Part shown: in pieces, positions 28,802 to 37,877 of the stretch
Layout: each line of letters starts with the position of its first letter
Numbering within the stretch: the stretch's first letter is position 1
DNA from: JAZTZP01 sp045637525
GTDB lineage: Bacteria; Bacillota; Clostridia; UBA1381
Assembly: GCA_045637525.1 (NCBI GenBank)
Contig: JAZTZP010000172.1
Coordinates: 1 to 64,000 of the forward strand
Direction of reading: 5' to 3'
Length of the DNA stretch: 64,000 nucleotides
Made by a program: the position numbers and the translations under genes
The notes under the pieces: model-generated
Told to the model about the DNA's origin: nothing
The model's database searches: none
What the model saw: only the letters and a program-made list of their open reading frames with translations

Positions 28802-31800
28802 ATGAAAAAGAGATTTTTATCTATGCTCATAGCTTTTGCTATGATAGTGTGTGTAATTCCCGGCGTGTTTGCGGATGGTGGCACACAGGTGAATTTTGAC
28901 CCGTACACAAAGACAAGATTTGTTGATTATGCTTCTGTAGTAAAAGGAACGATTACCAATTCGGCGACGTTGGAAGAAGGTGCATATTTAGGAGGCACAG
29001 GCGCAAGTACGGTTATATGCTTTAAAGATATGAATTTTACGGACGTTGCTGCAACAAAGCTTACGCTTAGATATGCAAGATCCAATCATGCAGCGTATTC
29101 GGATGGTATATTTTATGTTAGAAAAGGTGCAGCAGACGGCCCTATAATTGCAAAGCTTGTTTCAGGGCATGAAGATGACAAGAAAGTCAGCTACACTTTA
29201 GAAAATGTACCTGATGCAACAGGTGTATTGCCGCGTACAGGCAATTGGGAACTCTGGGGTACTACTACGGTAGAACTTAATGAAGGTATTGCAGCAGGTG
29301 TATTCGATTTGTATTTTTGTTATGAAAATGATTCGTGCGGAAACCTTGTAAGTTTCCAGTTTGATAACGGAGTTTCAGATGCTACTGAACCGGTTGATGC
29401 TGTAAGTGCTATTCATAGTCAGACAGGTTTTACCACAGATGGACTTGATGCTGAATATGGTCTTACAACAGGTGAGGGCTATGCAGCAACTACCGGCGAC
29501 TACGGTGATCTCAATGCGATTTACGGACTTGATTTCGGCGATGGATATAATACACAGCTTGTGTTGAACGCAGAAGTATTTACAGGCGGAAAGATGGCAT
29601 TATTTGATGCATGTGTCGGAGAAAACAATGCAAATCTCTTGCAGGAGATTGAAATTCCTGAAACAGATGGGTATGAGGATATAACCATTGATCTGGATGA
29701 GGCTGTATACAATCTTTCCGGAGTAAGATATTTATGTATGGCATTTGATAATACCATAGAAATCAGCTTAAAGAACTTTAAGTTTGTTCAGACTTTTGAT
29801 CCGTTCTTAGGTGATGATGAAGTAAACGTTGTATATATCGGCGGCTCAATAACAGCCGGTGCCGGTTCTTCGACAAATGATAAGTGCTGGGTAAGTCTTG
29901 TAGGAGAACAGCTAAGCGAAAAGTACGGTGACAGAAAAACCTTCAATAACTATAACGTAGGTATTGGCGGAACAGGTTCAGACCTCGGACTTATGAGACT
30001 TAAGAGTGATGTTATTGATAAGGCTCCGGATATGGTGTTTATAGAGTTCAGCGTTAACGACCAGGGTTCAGAACTGGCTCTTGCTCAGATGGAAAGTATT
30101 GTTATGACTCTTCAGAAAATGGAAAAGACACCGTATATTGTATTTGTATTTACTACGACAAAGGCTTTATCGGGAACAGATTATCAGAAGTACCACAGAA
30201 TGGTAGCAGACCATTATGGTATACCATATGTAGACCTTGATGCTCATGTTATCGCAGACGGAAAGGTACTTGACAAGGATACAGAGGGAACGATATTAGG
30301 TGACAACACTCATCCGAATGATGCCGGATATGCATATTATGCAGGAATAATAAATGAAGCTATGGAAAAGCCTTCTTACTTCGTAAGACCTGAGGCTAAA
30401 GCTACAAAGCTTTCAGAAAAATCACAGGCAGTTGAAATAGCAACTATCCCTGTATCTGCATTTACAGTATCGGGAACTGCCGGAACAGATTATGAGATTA
30501 AAGACGGAAAAGTATATCTCTATACACAAAATGCAAAGGTAACAGCAACATACACAGGTGATATGCTCGGAACAACAGATTATATCTGGAATATGGGCGG
30601 CAAGTATACAGTTACGGTTGATGGAGTAACAATTACCGACCGTGCAGACAACGGAACATGGATAACCGCAAGAGATACATATTATAAGAACAGTGCAACA
30701 GGTGTTCTTAACTTAGGTTATCTTGAAATGGGACTTCCTAACGGAACTCATACCGTAGAGCTTGCAATGGTTGAAGGCGGTACACCGACTGCTCCGCAGG
30801 TACAACTCGGACAGCTCTATTATAATAAGTCGGCTGATGACGGAATACCTGTAAAGAGTACAGTAAGAACTGCATATTCATATGATGATGCCATAAAGGC
30901 GGCAAAAGAGTATTATGAAGGTTCAAAGTTCTCAGAGTCAAACAACAATACAGGTATTGTTACGGTAGCAGGTTATCTTGAAAGTACTTTGAAAGATCAA
31001 TGGATTTCATATAAGGATGTTGATCTTACGCAGGGTGTAGGAAAAGTTTGGGTTGACCGTGCATACAAACAGGCAATCCCGGGTACAATTCAGGTAAGAG
31101 TCGGAAGTCCGACAGGAACTGTAATCGCAGAAATTGCACCGGATTCACGTGGAACAGGTACCGGAAGCTGGAACGCATTTGAAAAAACAGAAAGCGGAAC
31201 CGTTATTAATAATGTATACGGTATAGTTGATGTATATCTTACATTCGCAAACGGTATTTGCGGAAACATCGATAAGATATGGTTTGAACCGGCTCCAAGT
31301 TTAGACGTACCGGCTGCACAGCTTAATGAGTATAACTATTCTGAAAAGTCAGACGGTATACTAACATTTAATGAAGCGTTTGACTTTATCGGAAACGGTG
31401 ATTATATTACATATAATGTAAATGTTACAGAAGACTTTGCTGACAGAGCTCTTGTAGTTGCTGAGGTATCATCTTATGATAAGACAGGTAAGATTACAGT
31501 AAGAGACGGAAGCGCAGATGGTGAAATTGTTGCTGAAATAGATGTTGAAGCATACGGCGACAGAACGGTAGTGAACAGTGCAAAGGGCGCGCTTACTCAG
31601 TATGGTAAGTCACTCACAGGTTCGCATACACTTTATGTAGTTTTTGAGGGAGAAAAAGGATTTGCAAGCTTTAACGGACTCAGATTTATGTCACCAAAGG
31701 GCTTAACTGATTTACTTAATACAACAAATCTTGATGAAATAGGCGGCGGTGCAATACTTCCGGGCTCAGGAATGATAGAAAGCTTTAATATTTATGGTGC

Positions 31801-32458
31801 ATATGCTAAGTGGGAAGATATTGATTTCGGCGACGAAGAAAAGCTTCTTCAGGTTGAAGTTTACTATGGTGTAGGTGCTACACATACAGGCTGTGCGGTA
31901 GAAATCAGACTTGATGACCCTGATGGTGAGATTATCGGAAGAGGCAGAATGACAGAGGCCGGTGGCTGGAGTAGTAAAAATACTTATTTCACAGCAAACT
32001 TATACAGAGGTATAACCGGAATTCATGATGTATATGTAAGAGTACAGGATCATCCGGAGATGACATTAACAAGAGCCGGAAATATCAGATCATTACAGTT
32101 TAAAGAGGTTGCCGAAGGTACAACATATCTTACAAGCAATCAGAACTGGCAGAATTTCTATCAGTCAATTGCAACGGTAACACCGGCAGAGGGTGCTAAG
32201 AATATAATGCTTATAACAGCTGTATATGATGATGCAGGTAAGCTCTTAACTCTTAAGGCTGATACAAAAGACATTAAGGAAGCAGGCGTAACTGCTTTTG
32301 AAACTATAACTTTAAAGCAGGATCTTGCCTCTATTACAACGGGTTATAAGGTTGTAACATATCTCTGGAATGGGGAAACTCTTGCTCCTATAAATGAGCA
32401 GGTATTAATAACAGAGGTTGAAGCTCCGGCAGGGGAATCAACAGAAGTAACCGAATAA
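28802..32458 (+). CDS. Secreted SGNH hydrolase with multiple CBM6-like domains and FLW module
   Basis: The 1218-residue protein has a signal peptide (about 1-25) and two CBM6-like domains before the catalytic domain (about 335-525). The nucleophile is Ser349 in GGSITAG (the GDS motif with Gly for Asp), followed by the oxyanion block NVGIGGTGSD, the SVND Asn and the pair Asp501/His504 in DNTHPND. Further beta-sandwich domains, two or three of CBM6 type, then lead to the recurring module at the C-terminus (YKVVTYLWNGETLAPI). The multiple CBMs suggest an acetylesterase working on insoluble or cell-wall-bound polymer. The next gene encodes a shorter paralog. Confidence 0.83.
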   Translation: MKKRFLSMLIAFAMIVCVIPGVFADGGTQVNFDPYTKTRFVDYASVVKGTITNSATLEEGAYLGGTGASTVICFKDMNFTDVAATKLTLRYARSNHAAYSDGIFYVRKGAADGPIIAKLVSGHEDDKKVSYTLENVPDATGVLPRTGNWELWGTTTVELNEGIAAGVFDLYFCYENDSCGNLVSFQFDNGVSDATEPVDAVSAIHSQTGFTTDGLDAEYGLTTGEGYAATTGDYGDLNAIYGLDFGDGYNTQLVLNAEVFTGGKMALFDACVGENNANLLQEIEIPETDGYEDITIDLDEAVYNLSGVRYLCMAFDNTIEISLKNFKFVQTFDPFLGDDEVNVVYIGGSITAGAGSSTNDKCWVSLVGEQLSEKYGDRKTFNNYNVGIGGTGSDLGLMRLKSDVIDKAPDMVFIEFSVNDQGSELALAQMESIVMTLQKMEKTPYIVFVFTTTKALSGTDYQKYHRMVADHYGIPYVDLDAHVIADGKVLDKDTEGTILGDNTHPNDAGYAYYAGIINEAMEKPSYFVRPEAKATKLSEKSQAVEIATIPVSAFTVSGTAGTDYEIKDGKVYLYTQNAKVTATYTGDMLGTTDYIWNMGGKYTVTVDGVTITDRADNGTWITARDTYYKNSATGVLNLGYLEMGLPNGTHTVELAMVEGGTPTAPQVQLGQLYYNKSADDGIPVKSTVRTAYSYDDAIKAAKEYYEGSKFSESNNNTGIVTVAGYLESTLKDQWISYKDVDLTQGVGKVWVDRAYKQAIPGTIQVRVGSPTGTVIAEIAPDSRGTGTGSWNAFEKTESGTVINNVYGIVDVYLTFANGICGNIDKIWFEPAPSLDVPAAQLNEYNYSEKSDGILTFNEAFDFIGNGDYITYNVNVTEDFADRALVVAEVSSYDKTGKITVRDGSADGEIVAEIDVEAYGDRTVVNSAKGALTQYGKSLTGSHTLYVVFEGEKGFASFNGLRFMSPKGLTDLLNTTNLDEIGGGAILPGSGMIESFNIYGAYAKWEDIDFGDEEKLLQVEVYYGVGATHTGCAVEIRLDDPDGEIIGRGRMTEAGGWSSKNTYFTANLYRGITGIHDVYVRVQDHPEMTLTRAGNIRSLQFKEVAEGTTYLTSNQNWQNFYQSIATVTPAEGAKNIMLITAVYDDAGKLLTLKADTKDIKEAGVTAFETITLKQDLASITTGYKVVTYLWNGETLAPINEQVLITEVEAPAGESTEVTE

Positions 32459-32464
32459 TTTAAC

Positions 32465-32604
32465 CGGCATGGATATGCCGTGAAAATATAATGTTATCTT
32501 AAAAATTACTCTACAAAAGGCGGCCGGGGGAAACCCCGGCTGTAATTGTAAAATACAATTGAAAATTGAAAGTGGAGAATTGAGGAAGAAAATCAAAGAT
32601 TTTC
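32465..32604. repeat. Array of four short hairpins between paralogous SGNH genes
   Basis: In the 184-base gap there are four simple hairpins: 32465-32480 (CGGCAT/ATGCCG), 32523-32540 (GCCGGGG, GAAA loop, CCCCGGC), 32544-32560 (AATTGTA/TACAATT) and 32588-32604 (GAAAATC/GATTTTC, AAA loop). None is followed by a T-run. The AATTGAAAATTG stretch between the last two has a repetitive look. The array may control the relative expression of the two SGNH genes or be a small repeat insertion. Confidence 0.6.
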
Positions 32605-32642
32605 AGTTACATATAATAAAGAGATTCTAAGGTGAAAAGAAA

Positions 32643-34709
32643 ATGAAGAAAATTTTTAGTATTATAACTGTGCTGTCAATAATGTTATCGGTTATACCGA
32701 AGGCATTTGCTGAGGATTTTAATCCGTTTGACGGCGATGATGAAATAAACGTTGTTTATATAGGCGGTTCAATTACTGCCGGAGCCGGAGCTTCCGCCGT
32801 GGAAAAAAGGTGGGTGAGTATTGTAGGCGAAAACTTAAAGGCTAAATTCGGAGATGGGAAGGTTTTCAATAACTATAATGCAGGTATTGGCGGAACAGGT
32901 TCTGATCTCGGACTTATGAGGATTGAAAGCGATGTTATTTCAAAGAAACCCGATATGGTTTTTATTGAATTTGCGGTGAATGATTTTGGTTCTGAGAAAG
33001 GTCTTTCTCAGATGGAGAGTATTGTAAAAACCTTGCAGACAATGGAACCTACGCCATATATAATGTTTGTATTTACTACAACAAAAGCTCTTACCGGAAC
33101 AGACTATCAGAAGTACCACAGACAAGTTGCCGATTATTACGGAATACCGTATGTTGATCTTGATGCGGCGGCAAAGCGTGATGGTAAAGACTTAGACAAA
33201 ATTTTAGGTGATGGTGTTCATCCTAATGATGAAGGATATGTATATTATGCAGACGTGATTAGTAAAGACTTGGAGAAGCCGGAAAGCTTTGTAAGACCTG
33301 AAAAGAAAGAGAAAATGTTATCGGAAAAATCGAAGGCAGTATGCGTTAAAGACGTAAGTGTGAAGGCTTTTGATATTTCAGGGGAGAGCGGAGTTGATTA
33401 TGAGCTTACAACTAATCGGTTGTATCTGTATACCGACAAAGCAAAGGTATGTGTGAAATATACGGGAGATATTTTTGCTGTTCGTGACTATATATGGGAC
33501 AAAGGCGGCAAATACAGTATACGTGCTGACGGTATGGAAAAGTATGAGCGGGATACGTATTACAAAAACTCGGCAAGCGGTGTTCTTAATATGGGATACC
33601 TTGACATGGATATGACATTTGGCGAGCATACCGTTGAAATACAAAAGACTGCGGACGATAATACAACGGTAGTGCTTGGATATATGCAATGTAATACAAT
33701 GGATGATAACGGTGTTGTGGTAAAGCAACCTGAGCTGAATGATCCTGACGCTCCGGCTGTTATGAAGGACAGCTATGATGAAGCTGTTGGCACAAGTGTG
33801 ACACCTGAAAAGCTTACAGGCTCGGAATATGCATTAATAAACGCATATTCAAATCAGGGCGGAAAAATTATTGTGCGTATTGGAAGCCCTGACGGCGAAG
33901 TAATAGCCGAAACTGAGATAAAACCTACGGGGAATATGTTTATACCGGTATTTACTGCGCTCTATACAGGCGATAAAGAAATAAAGGATAACACAGATAT
34001 TTTTGTAACGGTTGAAAACGCTGAGTGGGAATATGTGGATTTTATAAAGCCTGATTTATATTCCGAAACTCTTGATGTGATGAAGATAGATGCGCTGAAT
34101 CTTCTTACGGTGGAGAATGCTCATCTTCAGAATGCAAATCTTCCTGACAGCTGGGCGGCATGGGCGGCTGTTGATTTTGGAGAAGGTGGAAAAATGCTGG
34201 ACTGTGTTGTTGAATATGCTGTTACTGAAAGCTATGAGGGCTCAGCTCTGGAATTAAGGCTTGATGCACCGGACGGAGAGCTTATCGGATATGCAATTTT
34301 AAAAGCAACAGGGGGCTGGAATGAGGAGCAGAAAGGAAGCGTTGAGTTTCCTGTTTTAAAGGCTATTTCGGATCTTCATACTATATATGCAAGAATAGAG
34401 GATGCACCTACCACTAAAAGAAATAAGGCCGGAAATATTATAACGATTAAGTTTTCAGATGCAGAAGAAAACTCCAATATCTGCTGTATGGAGCTTTTTG
34501 AAAGCTTCGAAACAGTTGCGTTGTCGAAGGTAGATAATCCGATACTGATTACTGCAGTATATGATAATAACGGATATATGACAGATGCATTTATCGGAGA
34601 AAAAGAAACATCGGAAAACATTACGATATGCAAAACAAATATTCCGCATTCTGAAAATATAGGATATGTAAATTCGTATGTATGGGATGGAATTAATTTT
34701 ATTAAGTGA
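32643..34709 (+). CDS. Secreted SGNH hydrolase, short paralog of the preceding gene
   Basis: The 688-residue protein has a signal peptide (about 1-23) followed immediately by the catalytic domain, without the two N-terminal CBMs of its neighbour. The nucleophile is Ser43 in GGSITAGAG; NAGIGGTGSD, AVND and GDGVHPND complete the SGNH set. Most of the catalytic core is shared with the preceding protein, including FVFTTTKAL and GTDYQKYHR. A beta-domain of about 160 residues, a degraded middle part, a CBM6-like domain and the recurring module (ending NSYVWDGINFIK) follow. This looks like a duplicated acetylesterase that has kept a simpler architecture. It is the last gene of the operon before the promoter at 34714. 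Confidence 0.82.
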   Translation: MKKIFSIITVLSIMLSVIPKAFAEDFNPFDGDDEINVVYIGGSITAGAGASAVEKRWVSIVGENLKAKFGDGKVFNNYNAGIGGTGSDLGLMRIESDVISKKPDMVFIEFAVNDFGSEKGLSQMESIVKTLQTMEPTPYIMFVFTTTKALTGTDYQKYHRQVADYYGIPYVDLDAAAKRDGKDLDKILGDGVHPNDEGYVYYADVISKDLEKPESFVRPEKKEKMLSEKSKAVCVKDVSVKAFDISGESGVDYELTTNRLYLYTDKAKVCVKYTGDIFAVRDYIWDKGGKYSIRADGMEKYERDTYYKNSASGVLNMGYLDMDMTFGEHTVEIQKTADDNTTVVLGYMQCNTMDDNGVVVKQPELNDPDAPAVMKDSYDEAVGTSVTPEKLTGSEYALINAYSNQGGKIIVRIGSPDGEVIAETEIKPTGNMFIPVFTALYTGDKEIKDNTDIFVTVENAEWEYVDFIKPDLYSETLDVMKIDALNLLTVENAHLQNANLPDSWAAWAAVDFGEGGKMLDCVVEYAVTESYEGSALELRLDAPDGELIGYAILKATGGWNEEQKGSVEFPVLKAISDLHTIYARIEDAPTTKRNKAGNIITIKFSDAEENSNICCMELFESFETVALSKVDNPILITAVYDNNGYMTDAFIGEKETSENITICKTNIPHSENIGYVNSYVWDGINFIK

Positions 34710-34713
34710 TGTA

Positions 34714-34742
34714 TTGACAAAGTTTGCAATTTATGCTAAAAT
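34714..34742 (+). promoter_or_regulatory. SigmaA-type promoter with extended -10
   Basis: TTGACA and TAAAAT are separated by 17 bases, with TGC directly before the -10 element. It begins five bases after the stop of the SGNH gene, so the metallophosphoesterase and heparinase-type genes can be transcribed independently of the long operon upstream. No terminator is seen before it. Confidence 0.75.
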
Positions 34743-34823
34743 GTAAACAATATAAACTATAATTTAAATGATGCGATATTCAAAGCCTATCAAAAAGGTA
34801 AAAAAAGAAAGGACGAAAATAAA

Positions 34824-35972
34824 ATGAAAGAACCGGAATATTATGAAAAAATTGGTTATGAAGACCACGGATATGTTTCTCCTGAGCTTTCAAGTTCTGA
34901 TATATACCCTGATTATATAGAAGAAGAGGTGAAGAGTGCTGTTCGTCGGATTCAGGCGCATCAGGGGACTGATACCATAACTTTTGGTTTTATGACTGAC
35001 CTCCACTATGCGCTTTCATATAATCACGAGATAAGAATGAAAAGGACGTTAAATGCTTATCGCGAGATAGCGAAACGTGTTCATGTTGACTGTCTTATGC
35101 TCGGAGGAGACTATACAAATGAGGGATGTAAGGAATATAAGTCCGATTGTTACAGAGAGCTTCGTGCACAGCTTGCAGGGATAGATTATTTCCCGGTAAA
35201 CGGAAACCATGACGACGGTACAATATGGGATAAGGCATATCTGAAAAAAGATCAGGCAATTAATTATTTAACACATGATGATTTATATACGCTTTTTTAT
35301 AATCATCTGCCAAAGCTTGGTGCTCAGTTTGATAAAAATAATCATGCACTTTACTATATGTATAATGATAAAGTATCAAAGACAAGATACATATGTTTAG
35401 ATTCCGGAGATGTTCCCTATACAATGGATGAAAAAGGCGGAATTCTTCATGGCGGACAGTGGCTCTTTTGCATACAGCAAAAGCAGATAGACTGGCTTGT
35501 AAATGAAGCTTTAAAGTTCGATGAAGATGGCTGGAGTGTAATGTTCTTTGCTCATTCTTATGATCGTACAGCACTCAATGATAAGAACAGCTCAGACAAT
35601 GACCGTAAATATATGGCGGTTTTGAATGGTATTATAAAAGCATTTAAGAATGGTAAAGACTTTAAATATGACTGCTGTGATGAAAGTTTTGAAAAGCATG
35701 TAGATGCAAAATTCTCAACTTATAAAAAAGCTGATGTTATAGGTGGATTTATTGGCGATTATCATACTGATGCAGTGGATTATGATGATGGAATTCCATA
35801 TATTTTAACAGCAAACGCAGTAATGTATTGTACATCGGGGTCTTTTTATGTACAGCGTTCGGACGGGAATAAAACAGAGGTTTTATTTGATATTATTACA
35901 ATAAATAAAAAAGAACGCACGATATACATAACAAGAGTAGGTGCAGGAGAAGACAGAGTAGTAAAATACTAA
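34824..35972 (+). CDS. Cytoplasmic metallophosphoesterase
   Basis: The 382-residue protein has no signal peptide. The dimetal motifs are TDLHYA, GGDYTN, NGNHDD and FAHSYD; the usual GHxH block reads GDYHTD, so one of the standard metal-site histidines is replaced. It differs in build from the phosphoesterase at 9093, lacking the N-terminal Ig-like domain, and has a long insertion rich in Lys and Asp. The substrate is unknown. It shares a promoter and a 13-base spacer with the heparinase-II/III-type gene, suggesting action on a product of that enzyme or on a phosphorylated intermediate of the same pathway. AAAGGACG lies upstream of the ATG. Confidence 0.78.
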   Translation: MKEPEYYEKIGYEDHGYVSPELSSSDIYPDYIEEEVKSAVRRIQAHQGTDTITFGFMTDLHYALSYNHEIRMKRTLNAYREIAKRVHVDCLMLGGDYTNEGCKEYKSDCYRELRAQLAGIDYFPVNGNHDDGTIWDKAYLKKDQAINYLTHDDLYTLFYNHLPKLGAQFDKNNHALYYMYNDKVSKTRYICLDSGDVPYTMDEKGGILHGGQWLFCIQQKQIDWLVNEALKFDEDGWSVMFFAHSYDRTALNDKNSSDNDRKYMAVLNGIIKAFKNGKDFKYDCCDESFEKHVDAKFSTYKKADVIGGFIGDYHTDAVDYDDGIPYILTANAVMYCTSGSFYVQRSDGNKTEVLFDIITINKKERTIYITRVGAGEDRVVKY

Positions 35973-35985
35973 AGGAGATTTTGTT

Positions 35986-37827
35986 ATGGACAGAAAATTA
36001 GAAAACCTAAATCTTGGAGATAAAACATTATCTTTAGACGAATTTGTATTGTTTAGCGATTTTAAATCCTTTTCGTTTCCGGAAATGGGAAGTGAAAAGG
36101 CGAAAGAGATAATAGAAAAAGCAGAAAAATATTCAGAATCTGAGTTTCCGATACTTCGGGCAACTGAGTATATGAGGTTTTTGGATGATGGCAACAGAAT
36201 GGGTTATCAGGATCCGTATTATGACAGAAGAAAGGCGCTCAGATTTTATACATTGGCTGAATGTATAGAGAGAAAAGGGAGATTTATAAAAGACCTCATT
36301 GATATTTTATGGGCAATTTCAGAAGAAACTACATGGGTTGTTCCGGCTCATAATTTTTCGATGAAAGATAAAACTGCCCATGCAAATCTTCCGGATTGCT
36401 TTGATTGCGACCCGTGGTACATAGACCTTTTCTCGGCAGAGACAGCGGCGTGTATTGCATTTGCCTATTATTATTTAAAGGAAGATATAATAAAAGCAGG
36501 GGGAGAGCTTGTTTGTCGCCGTATTGAACACGAAATAGATAAAAGGATTGTAAAGCCATATTTAAAATATGACGAAATGTGGTGGATGGGATTTACGATG
36601 GATTGGGTAAACAACTGGAATCCATGGATAAATTCCAATGTCTTAACAACGGTAGCACTTGTTGTATCGGACGCTGACACAAGAAAAAAGATAGTGGATA
36701 AGTGTGCTAAGAGTATTGATAATTTCATTGCGGCATATAAGCCGGACGGTGGCTGTGATGAGGGGCCGTCATATTGGGGAGAGGCCGGTGCTGCCATGTT
36801 TGACTGTCTTGAGATTTTATATGATATGACGGGTGGGGCGGCTGATTTATTTAACGACCCGGATTTAAGAAATATTGTGGAGTATATTTATAAAGTTCAT
36901 ATAAACAGCAATTATTTTATAACTTATGGTGACGCTCATGCAAAAATGAAAGTCAACGGAGCTCTTTACCGCAGAATAGGTCGCAGATTTTGTTCGGAAG
37001 TTATGGAGGGATTCGGACAACAGATGCTTGAAACGTTTGGATTTGAAACTCAGGAGCTTTATAATTCTTATCGTGTGTTTAAAAATATTGCAGATGATGC
37101 TCCGTCAGATAAAAAGTATGTTTCACCGTTGTTTTCGGTGCTCCCGGATATGCAGCTTTGCGCAATGCGTGAGACAAATGAGAGTGATAAGGGGTTTTAT
37201 CTGTGGCTTAAAGGCGGACATAATGACGAAAGCCATAATCATAACGACATCGGAAGTATAGGCCTTTATTATAACGGCGAACCTGTGATGATTGATATAG
37301 GAATAGGTGAATACACAAGATTTACCTTCAGTGATATGCGTTACACCTTGTTCCCGATAAAGTCGGAGGATCATAATCTTCCGGTAATAGGAGGAAAAGG
37401 GCAGAAATACGGTGCAGAATATAAATCGGATTTCTTTGAAGCTGATGAGAAATCAGGTTCTGTAAAAATCGGATATAAGGGTGCTTATGAGAACAGGGAA
37501 GAAATAGAATCATTAGTCCGTACTGCATCATTAAAAGACGGAAAAGTAAAAATTTGTGATGAAGTCAAAGTAAAAACACCGCAGGATATAGTATTTAATT
37601 ACTATCTGAAGAATAAGCCGTCTCTTTTATCTGATGGCGTGATAGATTTAGGTGAAGGTGTGAAAATGGAATACAGCGCCGGCTTAAAAGCAGAAATTGA
37701 AGAATTGATTTTTGAGGATAAGTCTTTGGCACGCGACTGGGAATGTGACAGAATATACCGGGTGTCTTTTTCCACTGATGGAAAGGTATGCGAAGTTGTT
37801 GCGGACTTTTGTGTTTGTCATGAATAA
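35986..37827 (+). CDS. Heparinase II/III-family-like polysaccharide or oligouronide lyase
   Basis: The 613-residue protein has an alpha-helical N-terminal half (about 1-340) with conserved stretches such as GGCDEGPSYWGEAGA and a GDAHAKMK segment. A beta-sandwich half carries the family hallmark GGHNDESHNHNDIGS (His residues of the metal and active site) and the following strand PVMIDIGIGEYTR. Related enzymes cleave uronate-containing polymers by beta-elimination. No signal peptide is present, so it should act on imported oligosaccharides, yielding unsaturated uronates that an isomerase such as the RpiB-like protein at 7249 could process. AAAGGAG precedes the ATG. The exact substrate (pectic, glucuronan or glycosaminoglycan type) is not readable. 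Confidence 0.8.
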   Translation: MDRKLENLNLGDKTLSLDEFVLFSDFKSFSFPEMGSEKAKEIIEKAEKYSESEFPILRATEYMRFLDDGNRMGYQDPYYDRRKALRFYTLAECIERKGRFIKDLIDILWAISEETTWVVPAHNFSMKDKTAHANLPDCFDCDPWYIDLFSAETAACIAFAYYYLKEDIIKAGGELVCRRIEHEIDKRIVKPYLKYDEMWWMGFTMDWVNNWNPWINSNVLTTVALVVSDADTRKKIVDKCAKSIDNFIAAYKPDGGCDEGPSYWGEAGAAMFDCLEILYDMTGGAADLFNDPDLRNIVEYIYKVHINSNYFITYGDAHAKMKVNGALYRRIGRRFCSEVMEGFGQQMLETFGFETQELYNSYRVFKNIADDAPSDKKYVSPLFSVLPDMQLCAMRETNESDKGFYLWLKGGHNDESHNHNDIGSIGLYYNGEPVMIDIGIGEYTRFTFSDMRYTLFPIKSEDHNLPVIGGKGQKYGAEYKSDFFEADEKSGSVKIGYKGAYENREEIESLVRTASLKDGKVKICDEVKVKTPQDIVFNYYLKNKPSLLSDGVIDLGEGVKMEYSAGLKAEIEELIFEDKSLARDWECDRIYRVSFSTDGKVCEVVADFCVCHE

Positions 37828-37836
37828 TAGTTACAG

Positions 37837-37877
37837 AACTAAAAAAGGTATTGTTTTATCAATACCTTTTTTTAGTT
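37837..37877. terminator. Bidirectional terminator overlapping the regulator stop codon
   Basis: AACTAAAAAAGGTATTG pairs with CAATACC, seven T and AGTT around a TTTTAT loop, with A- and T-tracts on both sides. It lies between the convergent lyase-type gene and the second AraC gene, whose stop codon (37872-37874) is inside the right arm. Confidence 0.9.
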
